The notes under the pieces are model-generated. The model was not told the DNA's origin. It was given only the letters and a program-made list of their open reading frames with translations, and made no database searches. 64,000 bases of DNA from Pseudomonas sp. Bc-h (lineage in GTDB: Bacteria; Pseudomonadota; Gammaproteobacteria; Pseudomonadales; Pseudomonadaceae), in NCBI RefSeq assembly GCF_002080045.1, contig NZ_MUIN01000007.1:400421-464420 (forward strand), in the 5' to 3' direction. Made by a program: the position numbers and the translations under genes. This document shows positions 15,832 through 25,707 of the stretch, in pieces (position 1 is the stretch's first letter; each line of letters opens with the position of its first letter).

Positions 15832-17958
15832 TCAGAACGTCACGCTGGCGGTAAGGCGTGCCGTTCGCAAGGCGCCCTCTTCGACTTGCAGCGTGCTGCT
15901 GCCGGTCGTTGACGGGTAATACTCTTTGTTGAACAGGTTATCGACGTTCAACTGCAGGCTGGTTTTGTACGCCTGAGTCGGCAGATCCCAGCGCACGAAG
16001 GCATCGGCAACGGTGTAACTGTCCATCGAGAAACTGTTGGCGTCGTCCCCCGGACGCTGACCCACATAACGCCCGCCCGCGCCGACATGCCACTTGCCGA
16101 CGTTGGCCGGCAACTGCAGATGATGAGTGAGGTACAGGCTGGCCGTGTGCATGGGCGCGTTGGGCAGGCGGTTACCTTCCTGCTCCGGTTTCTCGTCATT
16201 TTTCAGCACTTCGGTCTGGTCATAGGCATAGGTGCCGATCACGCTCCAGTTCGGCGCGATTTCACCGGTCACGTCCAGTTCGACACCTCGCGAGCGCGCC
16301 TTGCCCACCGCCTCGTCGATGCTTTCGCCGCTGCTTTGCAGCACGCTATTGACCAGGTTTTTCTTGACGATGTCGTACACCGCCAGGTTCATGTTGAGCG
16401 CCTTGACCGGGGAATATTTGATACCGGCTTCATAGCTGCGCCCCTCGGTGGGCTTGAAACTGTTGCCCGCATCGTCAGCGTCGTTGGGTACGAACGAGCG
16501 GCTGTAGTTGGCGTACAGGGCGACGTTGTCGGTTGGCTGGTAGACGATCCCGCCAAACGGGATGAACTTGTCGCCATTGGAATCGGCACCGGGGGCGTAC
16601 GAGGCGCCGAGCCCCGCGTCGCTGTACTGGTCCCAATGCTCTTGGCGGCCGCCGAACACCAGAATCCACTGGTCGTTGAGGTGCCAGTTGTCCTTGAAGT
16701 ACACCGAGGTGGTATTGAGGTTGTTTTCAGCGTTGCTCTGCGCCGCGCTGATCGTCACTGGCTCAGCGAGATTGCCATACTGCGGATTCTGGATATTGAG
16801 ATTGCCGGCGGCGGTGTTCGCGTTGCGATAGGTCTTGCCGCGGTATTTATCCAGCGACTCGTTGTCCACCCCGACCACGATCTCATGACGCTGGCCGAAC
16901 AGCTGCTGATCGCCGATCAGGTCCAGAGCGCCGTAGCGGCTTTCGTAGTCATAGTGGCCACCGTTGGCGATGCGCCGCAGAGTGTTGCCGGTGAGCGTGT
17001 TCGGCTGGGCGATTGCCAGGCTGTAGCGGTCTTCGGTCCAGCCGTAGGTCAAGCGGCTGCGCCACTCGTCGTTGAGCTGATACTCGAACTTGGCCGTGGT
17101 GCTCTGGCTGATGCCGACCGTCTTGGCCCAGCGCTCGTCCAGCCGGTCACGATAGCTGATGTCGGCCGGGCGGCCGTTGACGAACACCGTGCCGCGATCG
17201 AACGGGCTGGCGTAGTCATTGTAGGTGTACGCCAGCGAGAAGCTGGCACGGTCGCCGACCCAGGCAATGGACGGGGCGATCAGCGTGTGCTCGTCAACGC
17301 CGTAATTGCGCCAGTAGTCTTCGTGACTGCGCTCGGCCACCAGCCGGTAAGCCAGATTGGTCTCGCCCAGAGGGCCGGTGGTGTCGACGCCGAACGTGCC
17401 GCCACCCTCGCTGTAGCCGGACCCGGTCAATGTAGTGCTGCGGGTGAACTGCGGCTGCTTGCTAATCACGTTGACCACCCCGCCCGGCTCCAGCGCACCG
17501 TACATCAGCGATGCCGGGCCCTTGAGCACCTCGACGTGGTCGGTGGTCGCCCCCAGGTTGTGGCCGATGGCCGAGCGAATGCCGTCGCGCAGAATGGAGT
17601 TGTCGTCGTTGCTGCCAAAGCCGCGCTTGATCACCGCATCCTTGGTGCCGCCCAGTGTGTTGGTCTGTGAAATACCGCTGACAAAACGCAGCGCGTCGTT
17701 GAGGTCCTTGACCTGATAATCATCCAGCGTCTGCGCGGTCACGGTGTTGACCGTCTGTGCTTCGTCACGGATCTGCGTCGTACCCTTGCTCGCGGTCGTG
17801 CTCTCAACGCGGGTGTAACTGTCAGCATCGGCGCCAGTGTCGCGGGTCGCCTCCACGACGCTGGCGGGCAGTTCATTGACGGTCGGCTCGGCAGCCATTG
17901 CCAGACACGGCAAAGCGGTACACAGAAGAACTGATGCGTTGGTGCGGTTGAGTAGCAT
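15832..17958 (-). CDS. TonB-dependent siderophore receptor
   Basis: 708-aa outer-membrane receptor. Signal peptide at the start (MLLNRTNASVLLCTALPCLA, cleavage near AMA), then a plug domain with QTVNTVTAQTLDDYQVKDL and LKGPASLMYGALEPGGVVN, a 22-strand barrel region, and the terminal aromatic strand TASVTF needed for BAM insertion. No N-terminal secretin/TonB signalling extension is present, so it probably does not drive a sigma/anti-sigma cascade. ATG 17958 is chosen because the signal peptide begins there and a Fur-like site lies just upstream. It should import a ferric siderophore (hydroxamate or mixed type; not resolvable), powered by TonB-ExbBD. Confidence 0.93.
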   Translation of the reverse strand: MLLNRTNASVLLCTALPCLAMAAEPTVNELPASVVEATRDTGADADSYTRVESTTASKGTTQIRDEAQTVNTVTAQTLDDYQVKDLNDALRFVSGISQTNTLGGTKDAVIKRGFGSNDDNSILRDGIRSAIGHNLGATTDHVEVLKGPASLMYGALEPGGVVNVISKQPQFTRSTTLTGSGYSEGGGTFGVDTTGPLGETNLAYRLVAERSHEDYWRNYGVDEHTLIAPSIAWVGDRASFSLAYTYNDYASPFDRGTVFVNGRPADISYRDRLDERWAKTVGISQSTTAKFEYQLNDEWRSRLTYGWTEDRYSLAIAQPNTLTGNTLRRIANGGHYDYESRYGALDLIGDQQLFGQRHEIVVGVDNESLDKYRGKTYRNANTAAGNLNIQNPQYGNLAEPVTISAAQSNAENNLNTTSVYFKDNWHLNDQWILVFGGRQEHWDQYSDAGLGASYAPGADSNGDKFIPFGGIVYQPTDNVALYANYSRSFVPNDADDAGNSFKPTEGRSYEAGIKYSPVKALNMNLAVYDIVKKNLVNSVLQSSGESIDEAVGKARSRGVELDVTGEIAPNWSVIGTYAYDQTEVLKNDEKPEQEGNRLPNAPMHTASLYLTHHLQLPANVGKWHVGAGGRYVGQRPGDDANSFSMDSYTVADAFVRWDLPTQAYKTSLQLNVDNLFNKEYYPSTTGSSTLQVEEGALRTARLTASVTF

Positions 17959-17992
17959 GACCACGAGTGTGACTCCGGGCTGGATGATGTAC

Positions 17993-18011
17993 GAGAATGA
18001 TTCCCATCTCA
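17993..18011. promoter_or_regulatory. Fur-box-like site of the siderophore receptor
   Basis: GAGAATGATTCCCATCTCA matches the 19-base Fur consensus at about 11 positions, including the GA-AATGAT half and the CAT core. It lies 35-53 bases upstream of the receptor ATG, as expected for iron repression. Confidence 0.55.
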
Positions 18012-18145
18012 TCTACACGGGTCGAAACGGCTTTTACCTCACATGGGTTTGAAATTTTTTTCAGAGGCGATAAAACATCGGTCAACTGCCCCTCCCGGGG
18101 GCTGGCGCCTGCGCAACCCCTTGGGACTGCCGACGTCCAACACAC

Positions 18146-18394
18146 TCACGGGTGATTGATAACGCCGGTCATGGCGGTGAACTCGCTCTGTTTGTGCTGC
18201 AGTTTGTCGAGCACCTCGGACGGAGTGGACTCGCGGAACACCACCATATGCCCTACTTCCTTGCCCCCTTCCGTGACGCGCTCGATATCGTTGATCATCT
18301 AGGTCTTCAATTCCTCTGGGGTGATGCCAAGCTCTTGCGCGACTTGCTGGTGAAATTTTTCCGCGTCGTACTGGTTGAATTGATCATTGTTCAT
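18146..18394 (-). pseudogene. Small gene interrupted by an in-frame amber codon
   Basis: An 82-residue frame with a near-ideal ribosome site (AGGAGG eight bases before ATG 18394). It begins MNNDQFNQYDAEKFHQQVAQ, runs 31 codons, meets TAG at 18301-18299, and continues without a frame change for 50 codons (MINDIERVTEGGKEVGHMVV onward) to TGA at 18146. Uniform codon use on both sides shows that it was one gene. It may be a recent nonsense mutation; the codon after TAG is ATG but has no ribosome site. The family is unknown to me; the product would be small and soluble. Confidence 0.7.
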
Positions 18395-18693
18395 GGGGTG
18401 CCTCCTGAGTGGGCTGTCAGGGTATGGCTACGCAGCAACCAAACAGTTCAGTTGTCTGGATGAGCCGATCCTTGTGCGAATGGCGCAAAACTGCTTGAGC
18501 AAATGCGCTTGAAGCGCCTCGGTGCGGCAACGTGTGCGTTGTCAAATTGATCAAAATGAATCAGTGTCGATCCGGTTAAATGACACTATTCGAGAATGGA
18601 TGAAGGGTTCCAACGCGTGCTTCAGGAAACGCGTGAATCGCCGAAAACTTATCAAGCACAAAGGATTCAGGCCACTTGAGGGGCTATACCAGC

Positions 18694-19482
18694 ATGAGCC
18701 AGCGCACATCCACCAAACCGTTCCAGTCCGTTGGATGCGCTGAATGCCGCAATCTGGAAGGCCTGGGGTTCGACTTCACCATGGCTTTCCAGCCGATCTT
18801 CAACATCAGAAGCGGAGCCGCGTATGCATATGAAGCGTTGGTGCGTGGGCTGAATGGGGAGTCGGCGGCCACCATCCTGGGGCAAGTCAACGACGGCAAC
18901 CGTTACCGGTTCGACCAGGCTTGCCGGGTCAAGGCCATCGAGCAGGCCGCAGCACTCGGGCTGCTGGGGATCCCGGATTGCAAACTCAGTATCAATTTCC
19001 TCCCCAATGCCGTTTACCGCGCCGAGACCTGCGTTCGCGCCACTCTGGAAGCGGCCCGGCTTTTTGACTTTCCGGTCGAGCGCCTCATGTTCGAAGTCAC
19101 GGAAGGTGAGCGAGTGGAAGACCCGGAACACTTGAAAGCCATCTTCCAGGAGTACGAACGTCAAGGCTTCACCACCGCCATTGACGACTTCGGATCGGGA
19201 TACTCCGGGCTCAACTTCCTGGCGATGTTCCAGCCTCAGGTCCTGAAGATCGATATGGTGCTAACCCGGGGAATCGATGCCGACCGCGTGCGCCAGGCGA
19301 TCGTCGAGGGCATCATCCTGGTGGCAAACCGGCTGAACATCACCGTCATTGCCGAAGGCATCGAGACGCAGGAGGAATGCGAAACGCTGCTGAAAATGGG
19401 CGTTGAGCTGATGCAGGGCTATCTGTTCGCCCGGCCAGCGGTCGGGGCGCTGGCAGGCATGTCGCAGCATCCCAGGCCCTGA
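18694..19482 (+). CDS. EAL-domain cyclic-di-GMP phosphodiesterase
   Basis: 262-aa stand-alone EAL protein without membrane segments or a sensor domain. The signature YEALVRG (E of EAL), the metal-ligand segments INFLPN and EVTEGERVED, DDFGSGYSGLNFL, the lysine in LKIDM and AEGIET are all present, so the enzyme should be catalytically active and split c-di-GMP to pGpG in the cytosol. A short cysteine-bearing N terminus (GCAECRNLEGLG) precedes the domain. ATG 18694 is used; a TTG at 18676 is also in frame. The hybrid kinase gene follows 255 bases downstream on the same strand. Confidence 0.9.
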   Translation: MSQRTSTKPFQSVGCAECRNLEGLGFDFTMAFQPIFNIRSGAAYAYEALVRGLNGESAATILGQVNDGNRYRFDQACRVKAIEQAAALGLLGIPDCKLSINFLPNAVYRAETCVRATLEAARLFDFPVERLMFEVTEGERVEDPEHLKAIFQEYERQGFTTAIDDFGSGYSGLNFLAMFQPQVLKIDMVLTRGIDADRVRQAIVEGIILVANRLNITVIAEGIETQEECETLLKMGVELMQGYLFARPAVGALAGMSQHPRP

Positions 19483-19737
19483 TTGTCTGGAACATCCCTG
19501 TTTACCGGGCGCGTCACCGGACTCGACGAAAATCGTCCGCACCCGGCGATGTTTCAGATGTCCTAGAAAAATACGCGAGCCTTTTCTGAGAAGACTCGCT
19601 ATACATCTCGGCAAGATATCGCGGTGGCTAATGGATTTCTCGGCAGCACAGAGGGTCGTAGCCTGCGTAGTCCCCCGTAGCCAGTGCTGAGTCATTCCCT
19701 ACTTTGAGCGTCACGTGCCCAGTTCCAGGAGTTTGCT

Positions 19738-22185
19738 ATGCCATCCATTGACCTGAGTTTGCTGGGTGGACGCTATTCCCCTGTGGCGCTCATTGAGCGC
19801 GAAAGAAAGGTGCTAGGCCAGATCGCCGCCGGCTTGCCGCTGGGGGAAGTACTGAATGACCTTCTTCTTTCCATTGAAGCCCAGAGCCACGACATGAAGG
19901 CTTCGGTGCTTTTCCTGAGTGAAGACGGTCAGTACATGCTGCATGGCGCGGCTCCCAGCCTGCCCGCTCCCTACAACGAAGCGATTCACGGGATCGCCAT
20001 CGGCGAAGGAATTGGCTCTTGCGGAACTGCAGCGGCTCGCGGCACACCGGTCTATGTTGACGACATCGCCACCAGCCCGTTATGGCAAGGATACGCAGAC
20101 CTCGCGATTCCCCACGGTTTGCGTGCATGCTGGTCGATGCCGATCAAGGCGGCGGACGGCAAAACCCTCGGGACCTTCGCCGTTTACTATGGGGAACCGC
20201 GTTCTCCAAACGATGGTGATATCGAAGCCATCTCGATCATCTCTCAGACCGTTGCGCTGGCCATTGAAAGGCATCGTTCGGACCAGCGACTGCTCAGAAG
20301 CCAGGATGAGTTGCGCGATCTCAACACGTACCTGGAGCGCAAGGTCAACGAGCGCGCCACCGAACGCAGCCGCACATGGTTACTGAGCAATGACTTGCTT
20401 GCGGTCGTCAATGGGCAGGGGGTCATCGAGGCGTCCAACCCGGCGTGGACGATTGCCTTGGGTTGGTCTCCCGAAGAGTTGCACACGACCTTTCTGTCCT
20501 TCGTCCATCCGCAAGACGTACCCGGCACTGAATCCGTCTTCACCCAGGCCGCCAATGGCCGGCCGGTCTCCCGCTTTCAGAATCGCTTTCGGCATCGCAA
20601 CGGCAGGTACCGCTGGATGGCGTGGGTTGCGGTACTGGAGGACGGAAAGGTCTATTGCAGCGGACGCGACATCACCTCCGAAAAAGAGCAGGCAAACAGT
20701 CTGGCGATTCGCACTCAGGAGCGAGACCGCGCCTGGGGGCTGTCTCAGGAGTTGCTGGTCATCGCGTCGCCCAACGGCACGCTGGATGAAGTCAACGGAC
20801 GCTGGACCGAGCAATTGGGATGGGCTGAACGCGAGCTGGTCGGGACGACCTTTTCGGACTACACCCACCCGGATGATCTCGCCGGCTCGCTGGCCGCGTT
20901 CGCCAACATATTCGAGACACCGCTGACCGTTCCCTATGAATACCGACTGCGCCATAAGGACGGTTCGTACAAATGGTTCAGCTGGACAGGCACCTTTGAA
21001 GATGGCCGGGTGTACGCCGCAGGTCGCCATGTGACCAAGGAAAGAGAACAGGCCGAGGCCCTGCGCCAATCGCAGAAGATGGAAGCCTTCGGGCAGCTCA
21101 CCGGCGGAGTGGCGCATGACTTCAATAACCTGCTGACGGTGATCCGGTCTTCAACCGATTTGCTGATGCGCCCCACCCTGACCGAAGAACGCCGAATCAG
21201 GTACGTGAGCGCAATTTCGGAAACCGTGGATCGCGCCGCGCGGCTGACCGCACAACTGCTCGCCTTTGCCCGCAGACAAGCCTTGCAGCCAGAAGTGTTC
21301 AGCGTCTGCGAAAATGTCGATGCCATCAGCGGGATGATGAGTACCCTGAGCGGCTCACGAATCGATACCGTTATCCAGCTCCCGGACTTGCCCTGCTGTG
21401 TGAACGCTGATCCAAGCCAGTTCGATACGGCGTTGGTGAATATGGTCGCGAACGCCCGTGACGCCATGATGGGCGAAGGCAGGCTGACCATAACGGTTCG
21501 CTCGGTTGAATCCATGCCGTCCGTGAGGCTGCACCCCGCCTTGACCGGGCCTTTCGTTGCCGTGTCGATCACAGACACCGGTACCGGCATCGCAGCGACG
21601 CAGCTCGAGCAGATTTTCGAGCCGTTTTACACCACCAAAAGCGTCGGTGAGGGCACAGGATTAGGGCTCAGCCAGGTATTCGGCTTCGCCAAACAGTCCG
21701 GTGGCGAGATCGCGGTTGCCAGTGAACTCGGGAAAGGCACGACGTTCACCCTTTATCTTCCAAGGGTGAGTGAAGCCGGCTGGACTTCCGGACAGGAGCT
21801 CGCTGACAGCCCACTGGAGGATGGCCACGGCACTTGCGTGCTGATCGTTGAAGACAATAGCGATGTCGGCACCTTCGCCGTTCAGGCGTTGACCGAGCTG
21901 GGGTTCAGGACAGTTCTTACCGCCAGTGCGCACCAGGCCATGGCTGAGCTTGAGTCTGATGCCGACCGTTTTGATGTGGTGTTTTCCGACGTTGTCATGC
22001 CGGGCATGACAGGCATCGAGTTCGCTCACCAACTCGCCAGGCGTTACCCGCAGCTGCCGGTCGTTCTGACCTCCGGCTACAGCCATGTGCTCGCGGACAC
22101 AGGCTCGGATGGCTTCGAGCTGCTGCACAAGCCCTACTCTCTTGATCAGCTTTCCCGGGCGCTGCGCAAAGTTGTCAGAAAGTGA
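19738..22185 (+). CDS. Hybrid sensor histidine kinase (GAF-PAS-PAS-HK-REC)
   Basis: 815-aa cytosolic sensor kinase with no transmembrane stretch. Order: GAF domain (about 25-180; IAIGEGIGSCGTAAARGTPV), two PAS/PAC repeats (about 220-325 and 335-445), dimerisation domain with the phospho-acceptor H460 (GGVAHDFNNLLT), an ATPase domain with N box (NMVANARDAM) and G boxes (TDTGTGI, GEGTGLGLS), and a C-terminal receiver with phospho-acceptor D751 (FSDVVMPGMTG). The HDFNN form of the H box and the attached receiver are typical of kinases without a dedicated partner next to them. No separate response regulator or output gene is adjacent; the signal is unknown. Confidence 0.93.
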   Translation: MPSIDLSLLGGRYSPVALIERERKVLGQIAAGLPLGEVLNDLLLSIEAQSHDMKASVLFLSEDGQYMLHGAAPSLPAPYNEAIHGIAIGEGIGSCGTAAARGTPVYVDDIATSPLWQGYADLAIPHGLRACWSMPIKAADGKTLGTFAVYYGEPRSPNDGDIEAISIISQTVALAIERHRSDQRLLRSQDELRDLNTYLERKVNERATERSRTWLLSNDLLAVVNGQGVIEASNPAWTIALGWSPEELHTTFLSFVHPQDVPGTESVFTQAANGRPVSRFQNRFRHRNGRYRWMAWVAVLEDGKVYCSGRDITSEKEQANSLAIRTQERDRAWGLSQELLVIASPNGTLDEVNGRWTEQLGWAERELVGTTFSDYTHPDDLAGSLAAFANIFETPLTVPYEYRLRHKDGSYKWFSWTGTFEDGRVYAAGRHVTKEREQAEALRQSQKMEAFGQLTGGVAHDFNNLLTVIRSSTDLLMRPTLTEERRIRYVSAISETVDRAARLTAQLLAFARRQALQPEVFSVCENVDAISGMMSTLSGSRIDTVIQLPDLPCCVNADPSQFDTALVNMVANARDAMMGEGRLTITVRSVESMPSVRLHPALTGPFVAVSITDTGTGIAATQLEQIFEPFYTTKSVGEGTGLGLSQVFGFAKQSGGEIAVASELGKGTTFTLYLPRVSEAGWTSGQELADSPLEDGHGTCVLIVEDNSDVGTFAVQALTELGFRTVLTASAHQAMAELESDADRFDVVFSDVVMPGMTGIEFAHQLARRYPQLPVVLTSGYSHVLADTGSDGFELLHKPYSLDQLSRALRKVVRK

Positions 22186-22327
22186 AGGGCCATAGGTGCT
22201 TCACTCATGCCATGCATTGAGGCGTGAGTCCAGGCAACTCTTCCTTCGTGGGTAAACGGCAAAGCCCGTGCAAGCACGGGCGAATAGTTTGAAATCCTTC
22301 ACGAAACATTGGCTCCCGCTGGCGTCA

Positions 22328-23230
22328 TTACCGCGCTGGAGCGATCTCTAAAGGCTCACCTTGCGCCACTCCCGATCCGAGATCAGCCCCGGTCATAGGG
22401 TCCGCAGAGGTATCGGATTTCGTGCGTTCCTTCATCATGGTCAGTGTCACCGAATCTTCTTCACTCAACACAACGGTAGCGGTGCCGTCCCCGCCGTCGA
22501 CCGCTGGATGCGGATTCTCGACGTAATCGAACTCAGCGTCGCTGTTCCACGGTCCACGTACATTTGGCTCGCCGTTCGACATGCTGAAGTACGTACGGCT
22601 GAACTCAGGCATCCCCGGGAGTTTGCCCTGCGGGAAGTTCGGTTGTATCGAGTGAAGGGCCTTCTCGAACGACAGTTGATGAGCGATCTCCCTAGTCATC
22701 AGGAACCCGAGCGCGTCCTTGATGCCGGGGTCAGCAGTGACGTTCATCAGTCGCTCATACACAATCTTGGCCCGCGCCTCAGCGGCGATATTCGAACGAA
22801 AATCTGCGGTGGGCTCGCCGATGGTATCCACGTAAGCCGCTGTCCATGGCACGCCGGCAGAGTTGCACAACGGCGCGCCACCGCCGTAAAGCAGGCTGGT
22901 GATGTGCGAGTCATTGCCGGCGCCATTGAGATCGCGGTACAGCTCGCCCTCCTCCTGCACGCCCTCAGCCATTCTGCCTTTGGCCCCCTTGTTCAACAGC
23001 ACGATGATCGAGCCGATGATTTCAAGATGGCTCAGTTCTTCTGTGGCAATGTCGAGCAGCAGATCCTTGCGACCTGGATCTTCCTCGGCCAATGCCTGAG
23101 TGAAATAACGCGTGGCGGCAGCCAACTCGCCTTGCGCGCCTCCGAATTGCTCTAACAGCAAGTTAGCCAAGCCTGGATTAGGTTCGGCCACACGAACGGT
23201 GTACTGAAGTCTTTTGTTGTGAAGAAACAT
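22328..23230 (-). CDS. Manganese catalase
   Basis: 300-aa ferritin-like dimanganese catalase. It begins MFLHNKRLQYTVRVAEPNPG and carries the metal-ligand helices with GGAQGELAAATRYF, ATEELSHLEIIG (Glu and His ligands) and AEARAKIVYERLM, then the REIAHQLSFEKAL helix. Length and order fit the family. It splits hydrogen peroxide without haem in the cytosol. The C-terminal extension after about 215 is acidic and variable, as usual. No cotranscribed gene is seen; in pseudomonads such catalases are often stationary-phase genes, but I cannot identify a promoter here. Confidence 0.93.
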   Translation of the reverse strand: MFLHNKRLQYTVRVAEPNPGLANLLLEQFGGAQGELAAATRYFTQALAEEDPGRKDLLLDIATEELSHLEIIGSIIVLLNKGAKGRMAEGVQEEGELYRDLNGAGNDSHITSLLYGGGAPLCNSAGVPWTAAYVDTIGEPTADFRSNIAAEARAKIVYERLMNVTADPGIKDALGFLMTREIAHQLSFEKALHSIQPNFPQGKLPGMPEFSRTYFSMSNGEPNVRGPWNSDAEFDYVENPHPAVDGGDGTATVVLSEEDSVTLTMMKERTKSDTSADPMTGADLGSGVAQGEPLEIAPAR

Positions 23231-23528
23231 GATGGAACTCCCGATCAGGCGGACTTTATCTATGGGGCAAATGAGATGATTCTTTTAGTTGAACCGTTTA
23301 TTCATTGCCGTATGAGCTGACACGCTCATAGATGTGATGAAGCCCGCACCGGGGAATTCAGCGCGTTCAGGCTGAAGACGACCAAGGGTGACGAACGATC
23401 AGACTGCACTTGATGCGAACTAACAGACCGATGGTTGACTGGAAATTAAAACAACTCAGGTGAGGGTGACTTTAACTAACAATCAACTCATACATGACCG
23501 TAATGTCGACAGGAAAGAATGCGCCCTG

Positions 23529-24254
23529 TCAGAGCGCAACCGTCACATCCGTCTGGCCGTTATCCGCCAGCGCTTTGTGAACGAACCCTTCGCGCTTTTT
23601 ACGCTCGACGAATTTTTTGACGTAAGCGGCCCCCGCTTCGAGTTGTCGGGGCACTGCCATCGCCTGTCGGATTGACGTGAAAGCGTCGTCCAGCACACGA
23701 TATCGATCATCCGCCAGGGCAGTTTTTTGCAACGGCTGGCGAACACCTGCAGCTGCGTCCAGTGCACGGTCGATAAACATGTCGACCGCAGAAGCAGAAG
23801 TTTCCGTGCGCTCCAACTGAGCATGTTCAAGCGTACGAGTGAGGAAAAGGTCGTATGCGGCGCCCCTGCCGACGGCTAGTCTCAAGCCGGGTTGATCCAG
23901 TTCGCTGACACTCTTGTAGGGTGACTCTGTGGCCACCAGATAAGTGCCTTCGATGATCACGTAGGGGGCGCTGAAGGCGATCTGCTCTTCGCGCGCCGGT
24001 TCGATGGCCAGAAACGCGACACGCCATGCGCCACTTTCCAATGCGGCAAACACCTTGCCCGCTGCATCGAAAGTGATCATTTGCAGGGCCACCCCAAGTT
24101 CCTCGGCGAGCGCTTGCGCCAGCGCCACGGATACACCTTTGGGCAGCCCGTCACTACCCTGTTGGGCGAGCACCGGATTTCCGAAATTGATCGCTGCACG
24201 AAGAACGCCCTCAGGGGCGAGATCGTCCAGTACCTGCTGCGTTATCAAACTCAT
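23529..24254 (-). CDS. Solute-binding-protein-like protein without signal peptide
   Basis: 241-aa protein of the family 3 (amino-acid type) solute-binding fold: LRAAINFGNPVLAQ at the front, GVSVALAQALAEELGVALQM, WRVAFLAIEPAREEQIAFSAPY, and the second-lobe strand LRLAVGRGAAYDLFL. Unlike transport-associated members it starts directly with the fold (MSLITQQVLDDLAPEGV) and has no signal peptide or lipobox, so it is probably cytosolic or a degenerate copy. No ABC permease or ATPase is nearby; it is last in the aconitase-lactonase-MFS cluster, 66 bases after the carrier. It may bind the cluster's substrate, which is a guess. Confidence 0.75.
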   Translation of the reverse strand: MSLITQQVLDDLAPEGVLRAAINFGNPVLAQQGSDGLPKGVSVALAQALAEELGVALQMITFDAAGKVFAALESGAWRVAFLAIEPAREEQIAFSAPYVIIEGTYLVATESPYKSVSELDQPGLRLAVGRGAAYDLFLTRTLEHAQLERTETSASAVDMFIDRALDAAAGVRQPLQKTALADDRYRVLDDAFTSIRQAMAVPRQLEAGAAYVKKFVERKKREGFVHKALADNGQTDVTVAL

Positions 24255-24320
24255 CTGTTCATTCCGTTCATCGAGCTGGGAGAAAATACCGGTGCCGCTC
24301 AGAGCCCGCAGGGGGATCGC

Positions 24321-25646
24321 CTAGTGGGCTTCCCGACTGGCCGGGTTGTGAGCCTGCGGAGCCTCTTTGTTGGTGACCCGCATAAAGAAGGTCATCAAGA
24401 AACCTGCCAACAGCAACATGCTGAGAAACAGCAACCCATTGGCTGCGCTCTGGCTGTTGCCCTTCACCATACCAATCATTGACGGGCCGACAAACCCGCC
24501 CAGATTGCCAATCGAGTTGATGACGGCAATCGAGACCGCAGCGGTGGTCCGGTCCAGAAACAGCGTAGGCAGCGCCCAGAATGGCGATTTGAAACTGTAC
24601 AACCCTGAAAGCGCCAGGCAGATCATCGCCATCGCGATGTAGGGATTGTGCAGCAACCCCGCCCCCACCAGACCGGTTGCAGCAACCAGCAGCGGAAACG
24701 CCGAGTGCATTTTGCGTTCATTACGCTTATCGGAGCTGCGAGACCAGAGGATCATGGCGGCGGTCGCGACGATGTAAGGCAGCATGGCGATCAGACCGAT
24801 CTGGGTGTGCGTCAAAGACTCGGAGAAGCTTTTGATGATCTGCGGCATCCAGTAGCCAACGCCAAGACTGCCGCACTGATAGACGAAGTAGATAAACGAC
24901 AGGTAAAGCACCTTCGGGTTGGTCATGGTCTTCACCACGCTCAGACTCTTGACGTTTTTCCGGCTTTGGCGATCCCGCTCCAGCTCCGCCAGCAACCATG
25001 CCTTCTCTTCGGGTTCGAGCCATTTGGCCTGTTCCGGCTTGTCGGTCAGGAAAAAAAAGCAGGCGACTCCGAGTACAACCGCCGGCGCACCTTCAAGAAA
25101 CAGCATCCAGCGCCAGCCACTCCAGTTCATCCAGCTGATGTTGTCCATGATCCAGGTGCTGAGCGGCGCACCAATGATGTAGCTGACCGGAATGGCCGCG
25201 GTGAACAGCGCCACCGTGGTCGCCAGTTCCTTGGCGCGGAACCAGAACGTGAGATAGACGATGATGCCGGGGAAGAAGCCGGCTTCAGCCACCCCAAGAA
25301 AGAACCGCAAGACATAAAGCTGATTGGCGGACTGCGCGAAAGCGGTTGCCGCCGCGATACATCCCCATGTCACCAGGATGCGAGCGATCCAGACTCGAGC
25401 GCCAAACTTGTTGAGCATGACGTTGCTCGGCACTTCGAACAGGAAATAGCCGATGAAGAATATCCCCGAGATAAATCCGAACGCCTCGCTGGACAAGGCC
25501 AGCTCCTTGTTCATTTGCAGGGCGGCATAGCCAATGTTGGCGCGGTCCAGGTACGAGACGATATACAGCAGGAAAACGAAAGGAATGATGCGCAGCGTGA
25601 TCTTGCGGACAATCGCCGACTCGTCCACTGGATTGTTTTTGTTCAT
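24321..25646 (-). CDS. MFS transporter, anion:cation symporter family
   Basis: 441 aa with 12 predicted membrane segments. Family landmarks are YLDRANIGYAALQMNKEL after helix 1, the GYFLFEVPSNVMLNKFGARV signature and the W-GW.WMLFLEGAPAV stretch near helix 6. This family imports organic anions such as hexuronates, tartrate, phthalate or tricarboxylates by proton symport in the inner membrane. Placement between the lactonase (61 bases upstream) and the binding-protein-like gene (66 bases downstream) suggests it imports the substrate of the cluster. Confidence 0.9.
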   Translation of the reverse strand: MNKNNPVDESAIVRKITLRIIPFVFLLYIVSYLDRANIGYAALQMNKELALSSEAFGFISGIFFIGYFLFEVPSNVMLNKFGARVWIARILVTWGCIAAATAFAQSANQLYVLRFFLGVAEAGFFPGIIVYLTFWFRAKELATTVALFTAAIPVSYIIGAPLSTWIMDNISWMNWSGWRWMLFLEGAPAVVLGVACFFFLTDKPEQAKWLEPEEKAWLLAELERDRQSRKNVKSLSVVKTMTNPKVLYLSFIYFVYQCGSLGVGYWMPQIIKSFSESLTHTQIGLIAMLPYIVATAAMILWSRSSDKRNERKMHSAFPLLVAATGLVGAGLLHNPYIAMAMICLALSGLYSFKSPFWALPTLFLDRTTAAVSIAVINSIGNLGGFVGPSMIGMVKGNSQSAANGLLFLSMLLLAGFLMTFFMRVTNKEAPQAHNPASREAH

Positions 25647-25707
25647 GGCAACCTCACGGGAAGCAGGCGTGTGCCTGCCTCTGTTGTTTTTGTCGATCCG
25701 TCGGCGT

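Noticed and set aside
16087..17670. 527-aa plus-strand open frame
   Set aside because: Antisense to the TonB-dependent receptor, whose motifs and signal peptide are clear; long antisense frames are common in GC-rich genes.
22264..22281. Hairpin GCCCGTG/CACGGGC after the hybrid kinase gene as a terminator
   Set aside because: Seven-bp stem with a 4-base loop but no T tract on either side.
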